A stretch of DNA of 64,000 nt from Halarchaeum rubridurum (GTDB lineage Archaea > Halobacteriota > Halobacteria > Halobacteriales > Halobacteriaceae), in contig NZ_BMOO01000007.1 in the NCBI RefSeq assembly GCF_014647115.1, positions 1 to 64,000 of the forward strand. Reading direction: 5' to 3'. Positions 25,743 to 33,969 of this stretch are shown piece after piece (positions within the stretch are counted from its first letter, which is position 1; each line of letters starts with the position of its first letter). Position numbers and translations under genes: made by a program. Under the pieces are notes generated by a model. That model saw only the letters and a list, made by a program, of their open reading frames with translations, did not search any database and had not been told where the DNA came from.

Positions 25743-25830
25743 ACCATACCCACTCCCACGGCGTTCGAGGTTCGACCCGCGAACCCCCGCGTATCGTCCA
25801 CAACTACTCACCAACCACACCACACTACAC

Positions 25831-27042
25831 ATGTCCGACACCGAAACCGTCGCGCTCGCCTTCTCGGGCGGGCTCGACACGACCGTCTGCGTCCCGCTGC
25901 TGAAAGAGGAGTACGGCTACGACGACGTCATCGGCGTCACCGTCGACGTCGGTCAGCCCGAGGAGGAGTTCGAGGAGGCCTACGAGACCGCCGAGGCGCT
26001 CGGCCTCGAACACTACGTCGTCGACGCGCGTGATGAGTTCGCCGAGGTCTGCATGGACGCGGTCGGCGCGAACGCCGACTACGAGGGGTACCCGCTGGGC
26101 ACCGCGCTCGCGCGCCCCGTCATCGCCAACGCCATCCTCGACGTCGCCGAGGAGCACGGCTGTACGGGCCTCGCGCACGGCTGTACGGGGAAGGGGAACG
26201 ACCAGCTCCGCTTCGAGGCCGTCTGGCGCGGTACCGACATGGAGGTCATCGCGCCCGTCCGCGAGATGGGGCTCACCCGCGAGTGGGAGATCGAGTACGC
26301 CGACGAGAAGGACCTGCCCGTGGAGGCGGGCGATGGCGGCACCTGGAGCATCGACACGAACCTCTGGAGTCGCTCCATCGAGGGCGGCGAGCTGGAGGAC
26401 CCCGGCTACGTCCCGCCGGAGGACATCTACGAGTGGACGAGCCAGCCGAGCGACGAAACCGAGCTCGTCGAAATCGAGTTCGAGAGCGGCGTGCCGGTCG
26501 CCGTGGACGGCGAGGCGATGGAGCCCGTCGCGCTCATCGAGCACCTGAACGAGTTCGCGGGCTCCTACGGCGTCGGTCGCTCCGACCTGATGGAGGACCG
26601 CATCCTCGGGCTCAAAGTCCGTGAGAACTACGAGCACCCGGCGGCGACGACGCTGCTCGCGGCCCACGAGGCCCTCGAAGGGCTCGTCCTGACGAAAGAC
26701 GAGCGCGACTTCAAGGAGACGGTCGACGCGGAGTGGTCCCAGCAGGCCTACGAGGGGCTCCTCGACGCGCCGCTGATGGACTCGCTCGACGCGTTCTTGA
26801 TGCAGTCGAACGAGAAGGTCACCGGCACGGTCACCATCAAGTTCGAGGGCGGGCAGGCCCGCCCGGTCGCCCGCGAGAGCGAGTACGCGGTCTACTCGGA
26901 GGACGCGGCCTCGTTCAACACGGAGACCGTGATGGGCATCGAGCAGGCGGACGCGACGGGCGTGGCGAAGTACCACGGCTTCCAGGCGCGTCTCGCGCGC
27001 GACGCCGAGAAGAAGGCGAAGCCCGACCTGGAGGACGAGTAA
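25831..27042 (+). CDS. argG: Argininosuccinate synthase
   Basis: Joins citrulline and aspartate with ATP to argininosuccinate (403 aa), the penultimate step of arginine synthesis. LAFSGGLDTTVCVPLLKEEYGY holds the PP-loop ATP site (SGGLDT), and AHGCTGKGNDQLRFE and WSIDTNLWSRSIEGGELEDP are family signatures. First gene of the arginine cluster; argH starts two bases past its stop. The ATG follows a G-poor leader without a Shine-Dalgarno sequence. Confidence 0.98.
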   Translation: MSDTETVALAFSGGLDTTVCVPLLKEEYGYDDVIGVTVDVGQPEEEFEEAYETAEALGLEHYVVDARDEFAEVCMDAVGANADYEGYPLGTALARPVIANAILDVAEEHGCTGLAHGCTGKGNDQLRFEAVWRGTDMEVIAPVREMGLTREWEIEYADEKDLPVEAGDGGTWSIDTNLWSRSIEGGELEDPGYVPPEDIYEWTSQPSDETELVEIEFESGVPVAVDGEAMEPVALIEHLNEFAGSYGVGRSDLMEDRILGLKVRENYEHPAATTLLAAHEALEGLVLTKDERDFKETVDAEWSQQAYEGLLDAPLMDSLDAFLMQSNEKVTGTVTIKFEGGQARPVARESEYAVYSEDAASFNTETVMGIEQADATGVAKYHGFQARLARDAEKKAKPDLEDE

Positions 27043-27044
27043 CG

Positions 27045-28508
27045 ATGACCGACGGCGAGGACGAGAGCGGGGGCGAAACGGCGGTGCGCCGCGAGCGCTT
27101 CGCGGGCGGGCCCGCCCGGGAGTTCCTCTCCTCGATGGCGTTCGACGACCGGTTGTTCGCCGCCGACCTCGCCGTCGACCGCGCGCACGTCGTGATGCTC
27201 GCCGAGCGGGAAATCGTCGACGACGACGACGCGGGCGCGATCCTCGAAGCGCTGGACGACGTCGCGGACGCGGGCTTCGAAGCGCTCCCGGACGGCGAGG
27301 ACGTCCACGAGGCCATCGAGACCGCGGTCATCGACCGCGTCGGCCCCGAGGGCGGTCGGATGCACACGGCGCGTTCGCGCAACGACGAGGTGGCGACCTG
27401 CCTGCGCTACGAGTACCGCGAGACGCTCCTCGACGCGCTCGAAACGACGGTCGCGGCCCGCGAGGCGCTCTGCGAGGTCGCGGAGGCCGAGCGCGAGACG
27501 GTGATGCCGGGGTACACGCACCTCCAGCCGGCCCAGCCGACGACGGTCGCGCACTGGGCGCTCTCCTACGAGGCGGCGCTCGCGCGCGACACCGAGCGCC
27601 TGCTGGCGGCGTACGCGCGGACGAACCGCTCGCCGCTCGGCGCGGCGGCGTTCGCGGGGACGCCCTTCGAGGTCGACCGGGAGCGCGTCGCGGAGCTGCT
27701 CGGCTTCGAGTCGGTGCTCGACAACTCGATGGACGCCGTCTCGACGCGGGACTTCCTCGTCGAGGGCACCGCGGCGTTCGCGGGGCTGGCGACGACGCTC
27801 TCGGGACTCGCGGAGGACCTCGTCGTCTACGCGAACAAGGGTCTCGTCGAGCTCGACGACGACTACGCCTCGACGTCGAGCATCATGCCCCAGAAGAAGA
27901 ACCCGGACACGCTCGAACTCGTCCGCTCGACGGCGGGCGACGCCTACGGGGGCCTCCAAGGTCTACTAACGACGCTGAAGGGGCTACCAAGAGCCTACAA
28001 CCGCGACCTGCAGAACGCCTCGCCGCACGCGTGGCGCGTCGCGGACGACGTGGTGGAGGCGACGGACGTCGCGGCGGGCGCGGTGGCGACCGCGACGTGG
28101 CCGGCCGACGAGCTCGAAGCGGCGGCCGGCGAGGGGTTCTCGACGGCGACGGGCGTCGCGGACCTGCTGGCGATGTGCGGACTGCCGTTCCGGACGGCGC
28201 ACGAGGTCGTGGCCGAGGCCGCCGAGCGCGGCGCGGACTACGACGCGCTGAACGCGGCCTGCGAGGACGTCCTCGGCGAGGGAATCGATACGTACGCCGA
28301 CCGGGAGACCGTGGAGGCGACGCTCGACCCGACGGCGAGCGTGGCGTCGCGCGACTCGGCGGGCGGTCCGGCCCCCAAGGCGGTCGCGGAGACGCTCGCG
28401 GCGGCGCTCGACGGCTGTGCGACGGACACGGACCGCGTGGGCGGGCTCGCGGCCGACCTGGAGGCCGCGCGGGACGCGCTCGCGGCGGAGGTCACGACGT
28501 ATGCGTGA
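27045..28508 (+). CDS. argH: Argininosuccinate lyase
   Basis: Splits argininosuccinate to arginine and fumarate (487 aa). Fumarase/aspartase superfamily motifs: MHTARSRNDEVATCLR, MPGYTHLQPAQPTTVAHWAL, and the mobile signature loop STSSIMPQKKNPDTLELVR. Start ATG at 27045 gives an acidic N-terminus before FAGGPAREFLSSMAFD. It is followed by a short possible ORF that overlaps its stop (GTGA) and then by lysW, which has its own TATA box. Confidence 0.97.
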   Translation: MTDGEDESGGETAVRRERFAGGPAREFLSSMAFDDRLFAADLAVDRAHVVMLAEREIVDDDDAGAILEALDDVADAGFEALPDGEDVHEAIETAVIDRVGPEGGRMHTARSRNDEVATCLRYEYRETLLDALETTVAAREALCEVAEAERETVMPGYTHLQPAQPTTVAHWALSYEAALARDTERLLAAYARTNRSPLGAAAFAGTPFEVDRERVAELLGFESVLDNSMDAVSTRDFLVEGTAAFAGLATTLSGLAEDLVVYANKGLVELDDDYASTSSIMPQKKNPDTLELVRSTAGDAYGGLQGLLTTLKGLPRAYNRDLQNASPHAWRVADDVVEATDVAAGAVATATWPADELEAAAGEGFSTATGVADLLAMCGLPFRTAHEVVAEAAERGADYDALNAACEDVLGEGIDTYADRETVEATLDPTASVASRDSAGGPAPKAVAETLAAALDGCATDTDRVGGLAADLEAARDALAAEVTTYA

Positions 28509-28690
28509 GCGACGCGAGCGACGCGTGCGACGAGAACGACGGGAGGGGCCGACGCGACGGCGGGCGTCGGTCCCGATCACACCGCCCCGACGGGGGCGAC
28601 GACGAACCATACGCCAACTGGGACGTCCCGGTCCCGTTTCGACTCGACGGCGCTTCTCGCGCCGATAGAGTCGGGTCCGCGTTACTGTAA
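28505..28690 (+). CDS. Hypothetical short ORF between argH and lysW
   Basis: A 61-codon frame starting at a GTG that overlaps the argH stop in the same GTGA fashion seen elsewhere here. The first half is low-complexity Asp/Arg/Gly; the second half reads DDEPYANWDVPVPFRLDGASRADRV. I do not recognise it. A frame starting ATG at 28501 is purely Arg-rich and less likely. It may be only a spacer: the lysW promoter lies just after it. Confidence 0.3.
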   Translation: MSDASDACDENDGRGRRDGGRRSRSHRPDGGDDEPYANWDVPVPFRLDGASRADRVGSALL

Positions 28691-28711
28691 CTTTTCTGGT
28701 AAGTTCGCCAG

Positions 28712-28718
28712 CTATAAG
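28712..28718 (+). promoter_or_regulatory. TATA box of lysW
   Basis: CTATAAG at 28712-28718 is 27-33 bases upstream of the lysW ATG, so the LysW carrier and the genes behind it can be transcribed separately from argG-argH. Confidence 0.6.
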
Positions 28719-28744
28719 GTAGTGCAGGCAGAAATCGGAGTCGT

Positions 28745-28909
28745 ATGACCGAATGCATCCAGTGCGGTGCGGACCTCGACCTGCACGACGACCTGGAAGT
28801 CGGCGAGATCGTCGATTGTGGCACGTGTGGCGCGGAGCTCGAAGTGACGGACGACGACCCGGTGACGCTCGAGGAGGCGCCCGAGCTCGCCGAGGACTGG
28901 GGGGAATAA
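28745..28909 (+). CDS. lysW: Amino-group carrier protein LysW
   Basis: A 54-aa acidic carrier protein. It has the N-terminal zinc finger CIQCGADLDLHDDLEVGEIVDCGTCG and ends in EDWGE, the conserved LysW tail whose terminal Glu side chain receives the amino group of glutamate (or aminoadipate). In haloarchaea this carrier protects glutamate during ornithine synthesis in place of N-acetylation. It precedes the ligase gene lysX. It is short, but the zinc knuckles and terminal motif make it secure. Confidence 0.95.
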   Translation: MTECIQCGADLDLHDDLEVGEIVDCGTCGAELEVTDDDPVTLEEAPELAEDWGE

Positions 28910-28942
28910 GGGAATGACGACGACGCACACGGGGTGGTTCGC

Positions 28943-29818
28943 GTGAAGGTCGGCCTCCTCTACTCGCGCATCCGGAAGGACGAGAAGCTCCTCCTCGGCG
29001 AGCTCCGCGAGCGGGGCCACGACGTCGAGAAGGTCGACGTCCGCAAACAACAGTTCCGCGTGGGGACCCCGCCGGAGGCGCTCGCCGCGTGTGACGTCGT
29101 CCTCGATCGGTGTCTGGCGACCTCGCGGAGCAAGTACGCGACGACGTTCTGCGAGTCCTACGGCGTCCCCGTGGTGAACGACCCTTCGACCGCGGACGTC
29201 TGCGCCGACAAGGCGAAGACGAGCGTGAAACTCGACGCGGCGGGCGTGCCGACGCCCGCGACGACCGTCGCCTTCGACGTCGACTCCGCCATGGACGCCA
29301 TCGAGGAGTTCGGCTACCCCTGCGTCATCAAGCCCGTCGTGGGCTCGTGGGGGCGGTTGCTGGCGAAGATCGAGTCGGAGAGCGCCGCCGAGGCCGTCCT
29401 CGAACACAAGAAGACGCTCGGACACTACGAGCACTCCGTCTTCTACGTCCAGGAGTTCGTGGAGAAGCCGGGGCGGGACCTGCGCGTCCTCACGCTCGAC
29501 GGCGAACCCGTCGCGGCGATGGCGCGCTCCTCCGAACACTGGCTGACGAACGCCGCTAAGGGCGCCGAGGTCACCGAGTACGACATCCCCGAGGCGGTCG
29601 CGGAACTCGCCCGCGAGGCGAGCGACGCGGTCGGCGGCGGCCTGTTGGGCGTCGACGTCATGGAGACCGGGGACGGCTACACCGTTCCCGAGGTCAACCA
29701 CACGGTGGAGTTCAAGGCGCTGAACGACGCCGTCGAGACGGACGTCCCCGCGACGGTCGTCGACTGGTTGGAGACGAAAGCTGAGACCGAGAGCGCGGAC
29801 GCGGAGGTGTCGGCGTGA
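28943..29818 (+). CDS. lysX: Glutamate--LysW ligase (LysX/ArgX)
   Basis: ATP-grasp ligase of 291 aa that attaches the alpha-amino group of glutamate to the C-terminal Glu of LysW. Starts KVGLLYSRIRKDEKLLLGEL as in LysX; CVIKPVVGSWGRLLAKI and EVNHTVEFKAL carry ATP and metal contacts. LysX/ArgX proteins differ in a loop that sets glutamate against aminoadipate; cluster context with argG/H/F argues for arginine. GTG at 28943 fits the family N-terminus; a GTG at 28934 is an alternative. A 10-codon ORF (28914-28946) overlaps this start. Confidence 0.93.
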   Translation: MKVGLLYSRIRKDEKLLLGELRERGHDVEKVDVRKQQFRVGTPPEALAACDVVLDRCLATSRSKYATTFCESYGVPVVNDPSTADVCADKAKTSVKLDAAGVPTPATTVAFDVDSAMDAIEEFGYPCVIKPVVGSWGRLLAKIESESAAEAVLEHKKTLGHYEHSVFYVQEFVEKPGRDLRVLTLDGEPVAAMARSSEHWLTNAAKGAEVTEYDIPEAVAELAREASDAVGGGLLGVDVMETGDGYTVPEVNHTVEFKALNDAVETDVPATVVDWLETKAETESADAEVSA

Positions 29819-30849
29819 CCACCGCGAGCGTCGTCGGCGGCAGCGGGTTCACCGGCGGTGAGCTCCTCCGGCTCCTCGCGGGCCACCCGGAGTTCGAGAT
29901 TTCCCAGACGACGAGCCGCGAGTACGCGAACAAGACCGTCGGCTCCGTCCACCCGAACCTCCGGGGGCTCGACCTGCGTTTCGTCGCGCCCGACGGGCTG
30001 GAGCCCGTCGACGTCCTCTTCGTCTGCACGCCCCACGGCGTGACGATGGAGCACATCGGGGAGTACCGCGACCTCGCGGACACCGTCGTGGACCTCTCGG
30101 CGGACTTCCGCCTGCCCGAGGCGGAGCTCTACGACACGTGGTACGACGGCCACGTCGCGCCGGAACACCTCGCGGACGCGGAGTACGCGCTCCCCGAGCT
30201 GAACCGCGAGAACCTCGCCGGTGCGGACCTCATCGCCTCGGGCGGCTGTAACGCCACCTCGACGATTCTCGGCCTGAAGCCGCTCGTGGACGCCGGCATC
30301 CTCACGCCCGACGACCAGGTCGTCGTGGACGTCAAGGTGGGCTCCTCGGAGGGCGGCGCGGGCGGCGGCGCGGCGTCCAGCCACCCGGAGCGCTCCGGTG
30401 TGGTGCGCCCGTACGCGCCCACGAGCCATCGCCACGAGGCGGAGATCGAGGCCTACCTCGGCCTGCAGGTCTCCTTTACCGTCCACGCGGTCGACATGGT
30501 GCGCGGGTCGGCAGCGACCTGCCACGTCTACCCGGAGGAGATGCCGGAGACGAAGGACCTCTGGGGGGCGTATCGAGAGACGTACGACGAGGAGCCGTTC
30601 GTCCGCCTCGTCGCTGGCGGTTCGGGGGTGTATCGCTACCCCGAACCGAAGGCCGTCGCGGGGTCGAACTACGCGGAGGTCGGCTTCGAGCGCGACGCGC
30701 GCAACGACCGTATCGTCGCGTTCAGCGCCATCGACAACATGATGAAGGGGTCGGCCGGGCAGGCGGTCCACGCGGCGAACGTCGCGCTCGGCCTCACGGA
30801 AACGGCGGGGCTCGACTTCTCGGGCCTCCACCCAGTGGGGAGTCCGTAG
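29815..30849 (+). CDS. argC: LysW-gamma-glutamyl phosphate reductase
   Basis: NADPH-dependent reductase of 344 aa of the ArgC/LysY family that makes the semialdehyde from the carrier-bound acyl phosphate. VVGGSGFTGGELLRLLAGHPEFEI is the dinucleotide site; ASGGCNATSTILGLKPL contains the catalytic cysteine; HRHEAEIEAYL and FSAIDNMMKGSAGQAVHAANV are family motifs. GTG start overlaps the lysX stop. Its substrate needs a kinase (ArgB/LysZ), normally encoded next, but argD begins directly at the base after this stop. Confidence 0.95.
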   Translation: MTTASVVGGSGFTGGELLRLLAGHPEFEISQTTSREYANKTVGSVHPNLRGLDLRFVAPDGLEPVDVLFVCTPHGVTMEHIGEYRDLADTVVDLSADFRLPEAELYDTWYDGHVAPEHLADAEYALPELNRENLAGADLIASGGCNATSTILGLKPLVDAGILTPDDQVVVDVKVGSSEGGAGGGAASSHPERSGVVRPYAPTSHRHEAEIEAYLGLQVSFTVHAVDMVRGSAATCHVYPEEMPETKDLWGAYRETYDEEPFVRLVAGGSGVYRYPEPKAVAGSNYAEVGFERDARNDRIVAFSAIDNMMKGSAGQAVHAANVALGLTETAGLDFSGLHPVGSP

Positions 30850-31986
30850 ATGTCGGGCGCGGAGTTCGTCTTCGGCTCGAAGCCCATCGACATCGCGTCG
30901 GGCGACGGCGTGACGCTCACGGACGACGAGGGCAACGAGTACCTCGACTTCGGGGCCTCCTACGCCTGCGCGCCGCTCGGCCACTGCCACCCGGACGTCA
31001 CGGACGCGGTCGCCGAGCAGGCGGCCGAACTGACGTACGTCCAGGGGTCGTACCCCGTGGACGTGCGGACGGGGCTCTACGACCGGCTGGCGGCGCTCGC
31101 GCCCGGCGACTGCGAGAAGGTGTGGCTCTCGAACTCCGGGACGGAGGCGAACGAGGCCGCGCTGAAGTTCGCGCGCCACGCGACGGGTCGCTCGAAGCTC
31201 GTCGCCACGATGCAGGCCTTCCACGGCCGGACGATGGGCGCGCTCGCGTGCACGTGGAAGGACGAGTACAAGGAGGGCTTCGGCCCGCTCGCCGGCGACG
31301 TCGAGTTCGTCCCCTACGGCGACGAGGAGGCGATGAGCGAGGCCGTCGACGACGAGACGGCCGGCGTCATCGTCGAGCCGATACAGGGCGAGGGCGGCGT
31401 CAACCCCGCACCGGAGGGCTACCTCCAGCACGTCCGGGACGTCACCGCGGACGCGGGCGCGGCGATGATAGCGGACGAGATTCAGACGGGCGTCGGGCGC
31501 ACCGGCGACCTCTGGGCGGTCGAGGGCGCGGGCGTCGCGCCCGACATCGTCACGGCCGCGAAGGGCATCGCCAACGGCCTGCCGATGGGCGCGACGATGG
31601 TCAAACCGTGGGTCGCGGCGGACGCCGGGAACCACGGCTCGACGTTCTCGGGCGGGCCGGTGCCCTGCGCGGCGGCGAGCGCCACCCTCGAAACGCTCGT
31701 CGCGGAGGACGTGCCGGGGAACGCCCGCGACGTGGGCGCGTCGTTCCGCGCGGCGCTCGACGACCTCGCCGCGGAGACGGGCGCGATCCGCGACGTCCGC
31801 GGCCGCGGCCTGATGGTCGGCGTCGAGGTGAAGACGGGCGCGAACCCCGTCATCGGCCAGTTGGCGATGAGCCACGGCGTCCTCGCGCTTCCCGCGGGGC
31901 GGACCGTCGTGCGCTTCCTCCCGCCGCTGACGGTGACGGAGGAGCACACAGAACGGGTCGTCGAGGGCCTGCGCGACGTCCTATGA
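30850..31986 (+). CDS. argD: LysW-gamma-glutamyl semialdehyde (acetylornithine-type) aminotransferase
   Basis: Class III PLP aminotransferase of 378 aa producing carrier-bound ornithine. LDFGASYACAPLGHCHPDV, LSNSGTEANEAALKFARHAT, MQAFHGRTMGALACTW, MIADEIQTGVGRTG and the lysine motif VTAAKGIANGLPMG are all present, typical of ArgD/LysJ. It starts at the base after the argC stop and overlaps argE by ATGA. The gap where argB normally lies is absent. Confidence 0.95.
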   Translation: MSGAEFVFGSKPIDIASGDGVTLTDDEGNEYLDFGASYACAPLGHCHPDVTDAVAEQAAELTYVQGSYPVDVRTGLYDRLAALAPGDCEKVWLSNSGTEANEAALKFARHATGRSKLVATMQAFHGRTMGALACTWKDEYKEGFGPLAGDVEFVPYGDEEAMSEAVDDETAGVIVEPIQGEGGVNPAPEGYLQHVRDVTADAGAAMIADEIQTGVGRTGDLWAVEGAGVAPDIVTAAKGIANGLPMGATMVKPWVAADAGNHGSTFSGGPVPCAAASATLETLVAEDVPGNARDVGASFRAALDDLAAETGAIRDVRGRGLMVGVEVKTGANPVIGQLAMSHGVLALPAGRTVVRFLPPLTVTEEHTERVVEGLRDVL

Positions 31987-33041
31987 GCGCGACGGCACGC
32001 CCGCAGGACGAGGCGCGCGACCTGCTCTCCGACCTCGTGGCGACGCCCTCCGTCTCGGGCGACGAGGACGCGGTCGCCGAGCGCCTCGTGGAGTTCTTCG
32101 AATCGCACGGCCGCGAGGCGTACCGCGACGACGTCGGGAACGTCCGCGCGCCGGGCGACGACGGCGTCCTCCTCACGAGCCACATGGACACCGTCCCCGG
32201 CGACATCGAGGTGCGCGAGGCGGACGGCGAACTCTGGGGTCGCGGGGCCTGCGACGCGAAGGGACCCCTCGCCTCGATGGCGGTCGCGGCCGCGGCGACG
32301 GGCGCGAGCTACGTCGGCGTCGTCGGCGAGGAGACGACCTCGCTCGGCGCGCGCCACCTCGTGGAGACCCGCGAGGCGCCCGACGCCGTCATCAACGGCG
32401 AGCCCTCCGGCTGGGACGCCGTGACGCTCGGCTATCGCGGGTTCGTGAAGGGCGCGTTCGCGGCGGAGACGCCCTCGGCGCACACCTCGCGGCCGGGGCC
32501 GAACGCCCTCGAATACGCGATGGACTGGTGGCACGACGTTGAATCGGCCTTCGAGACGGAGGGCGAGTCGGCGGTGTTCGAGCAGGTGACGACGAAGCCC
32601 GTCGGGATGGACGGGGGCGTCACCGACGACGGCCTCGCGTTCGAGTCGGCCGTCGACGCGCAGTTCCGCGTGCCGCCGTCGTGGACCATCGACGAGGTCG
32701 CGGAGACGGCGGAGGGGTGTCTCCCGACGTACGTCGGCGAGGAGGCGTCGGTGGGCGTGGAGTGGACGGACTCCATCCCGCCCGTGATGGCGTCGCCGCG
32801 GAACGCGGTGGCGGCGGCGCTGCGCGCGGGCGTCCGCGCGGAGGGCGGCGAGACGACGCACCTCCGCAAGACCGGCACGAGCGACATGAACATCTACCAC
32901 GGGGCGTGGGACTGCCCGATGGCGACCTACGGGCCGGGCGACTCGTCGCTCGACCACGCGCCCGACGAGCGCATCGACCTCGACGAGTACGACCGCGGCG
33001 TCGCCGTCCTGACGGCGGCCGCGGAGCGGCTGACAGCATGA
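31983..33041 (+). CDS. argE: LysW-ornithine hydrolase (ArgE/LysK)
   Basis: M20-family metallopeptidase of 352 aa that releases ornithine from LysW. Metal ligands are visible in LLTSHMDTVPGDIEV and WGRGACDAKGPLASM, with GVVGEETTSLGARHL (catalytic Glu) and NGEPSGWDAVTLGYRG; KTGTSDMNIYH near the C-terminus is typical of LysK. ATG at 31983 overlaps the argD stop, and argF overlaps its own stop, so argD-argE-argF are coupled. Confidence 0.95.
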   Translation: MSATARPQDEARDLLSDLVATPSVSGDEDAVAERLVEFFESHGREAYRDDVGNVRAPGDDGVLLTSHMDTVPGDIEVREADGELWGRGACDAKGPLASMAVAAAATGASYVGVVGEETTSLGARHLVETREAPDAVINGEPSGWDAVTLGYRGFVKGAFAAETPSAHTSRPGPNALEYAMDWWHDVESAFETEGESAVFEQVTTKPVGMDGGVTDDGLAFESAVDAQFRVPPSWTIDEVAETAEGCLPTYVGEEASVGVEWTDSIPPVMASPRNAVAAALRAGVRAEGGETTHLRKTGTSDMNIYHGAWDCPMATYGPGDSSLDHAPDERIDLDEYDRGVAVLTAAAERLTA

Positions 33042-33925
33042 ACCTCATCGACATCGACGACTTCGACGTCCCGCAGTTGCATCGCGTCCTCGACACCGCC
33101 GCGGCGCTGAAGGCGGGCGAGGAGGAGCCACCGGCGAGCCTCGACGGGGCGAGTCTGGGGATGCTCTTCGAGCGTCCGAGCACCCGCACCCGGGTGTCCT
33201 TCGAGGTCGGGATGACCGAGCTCGGCGGCCACGCGGTCTTCCTCGGGAAGGACGACATCCAGCTCGGGCGCGGCGAGCCGATCAAGGACACGGCGCGCGC
33301 GCTCTCGGGCTACGTCGACGGCGTGATGGCGCGCGTGAAGACCCACGAGGACATGCTCGAACTCGCGGAGTACGCGGACGTCCCCGTGATCAACGGGCTG
33401 TCGAGCGAGGCCCACCCCGCACAGACGGTGGCGGACCTCCTCACGATCCGCGAGCACTGCGGCTTCGAGGACACGACGGTCGCGTGGGTCGGCGACGGCA
33501 ACAACGTCGGCGCGTCGTTCCTCGTCGGCGCGGCGATGGTCGGCCTCGACGTCCGCGCGGCGACGCCCGAGGGGTACGAGTTCAACCCGGACGCCGTCGA
33601 GCGCGCGAGCGAGTACGACGGCGAGATCACGGTCGGTCACGACCCGGACGCGGCCGTCGCGGACGCGGACATCGTCTACACGGACGTCTGGGTGAGCATG
33701 GGCGAGGAGGAGCGTCGCGAGGAGAAGGTCGCGGACTTCGCGGGGTTCCAGTTGAACGAGGCGCTCCTCTCGAAGACGGACGACGCCGCCGTGATGCACT
33801 GTCTGCCCGCCCATCGGGGCGAGGAGATCACGGACGACGTCATGGAGTCGGATCGCGAACTCATCTGGGCGCAGGCGGAGAACCGCCTCCACGGCCAGAA
33901 GGGCATCCTCGTCGAGATCCTGTAA
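33038..33925 (+). CDS. argF: Ornithine carbamoyltransferase
   Basis: Makes citrulline from ornithine and carbamoyl phosphate (295 aa, cytoplasmic trimer in relatives). FERPSTRTRVSFEVGMTELGG contains the SxRTR phosphate site, HPAQTVADLLTIRE and AWVGDGNNVGASFLVG are the ornithine/phosphate regions, and MHCLPAHRGEEIT is the HCLP catalytic loop. Last gene of the arginine cluster, overlapping argE by ATGA. Confidence 0.97.
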   Translation: MNLIDIDDFDVPQLHRVLDTAAALKAGEEEPPASLDGASLGMLFERPSTRTRVSFEVGMTELGGHAVFLGKDDIQLGRGEPIKDTARALSGYVDGVMARVKTHEDMLELAEYADVPVINGLSSEAHPAQTVADLLTIREHCGFEDTTVAWVGDGNNVGASFLVGAAMVGLDVRAATPEGYEFNPDAVERASEYDGEITVGHDPDAAVADADIVYTDVWVSMGEEERREEKVADFAGFQLNEALLSKTDDAAVMHCLPAHRGEEITDDVMESDRELIWAQAENRLHGQKGILVEIL

Positions 33926-33938
33926 GCCGGGTGAGTAA

Positions 33939-33945
33939 CTTATAG
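33939..33945 (+). promoter_or_regulatory. TATA box of the Bat-type regulator
   Basis: CTTATAG at 33939-33945 lies 25-31 bases before the ATG at 33970, so the regulator gene has its own leaderless promoter behind argF. Confidence 0.6.
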
Positions 33946-33969
33946 CGTTCGAGTGCGTACCCGCGCGGG

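Larger units (their letters stand above)
25484..25830. other. Intergenic region upstream of argG with leader ORF and hairpins
   Basis: 347 bases between divergent genes. An AT-richer stretch (about 25585-25628) leads into CTTAATA (25620-25626), then an imperfect-looking but exact inverted pair CGCCAC/GTGGCG (25628-25646), a 27-codon Arg-rich ORF (25654-25737), a hairpin over its stop (25725-25742), a second weak hairpin GTTCG/CGAAC, and finally about 35 bases almost free of G directly before the argG ATG. No conserved protein gene is seen. Confidence 0.55.
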
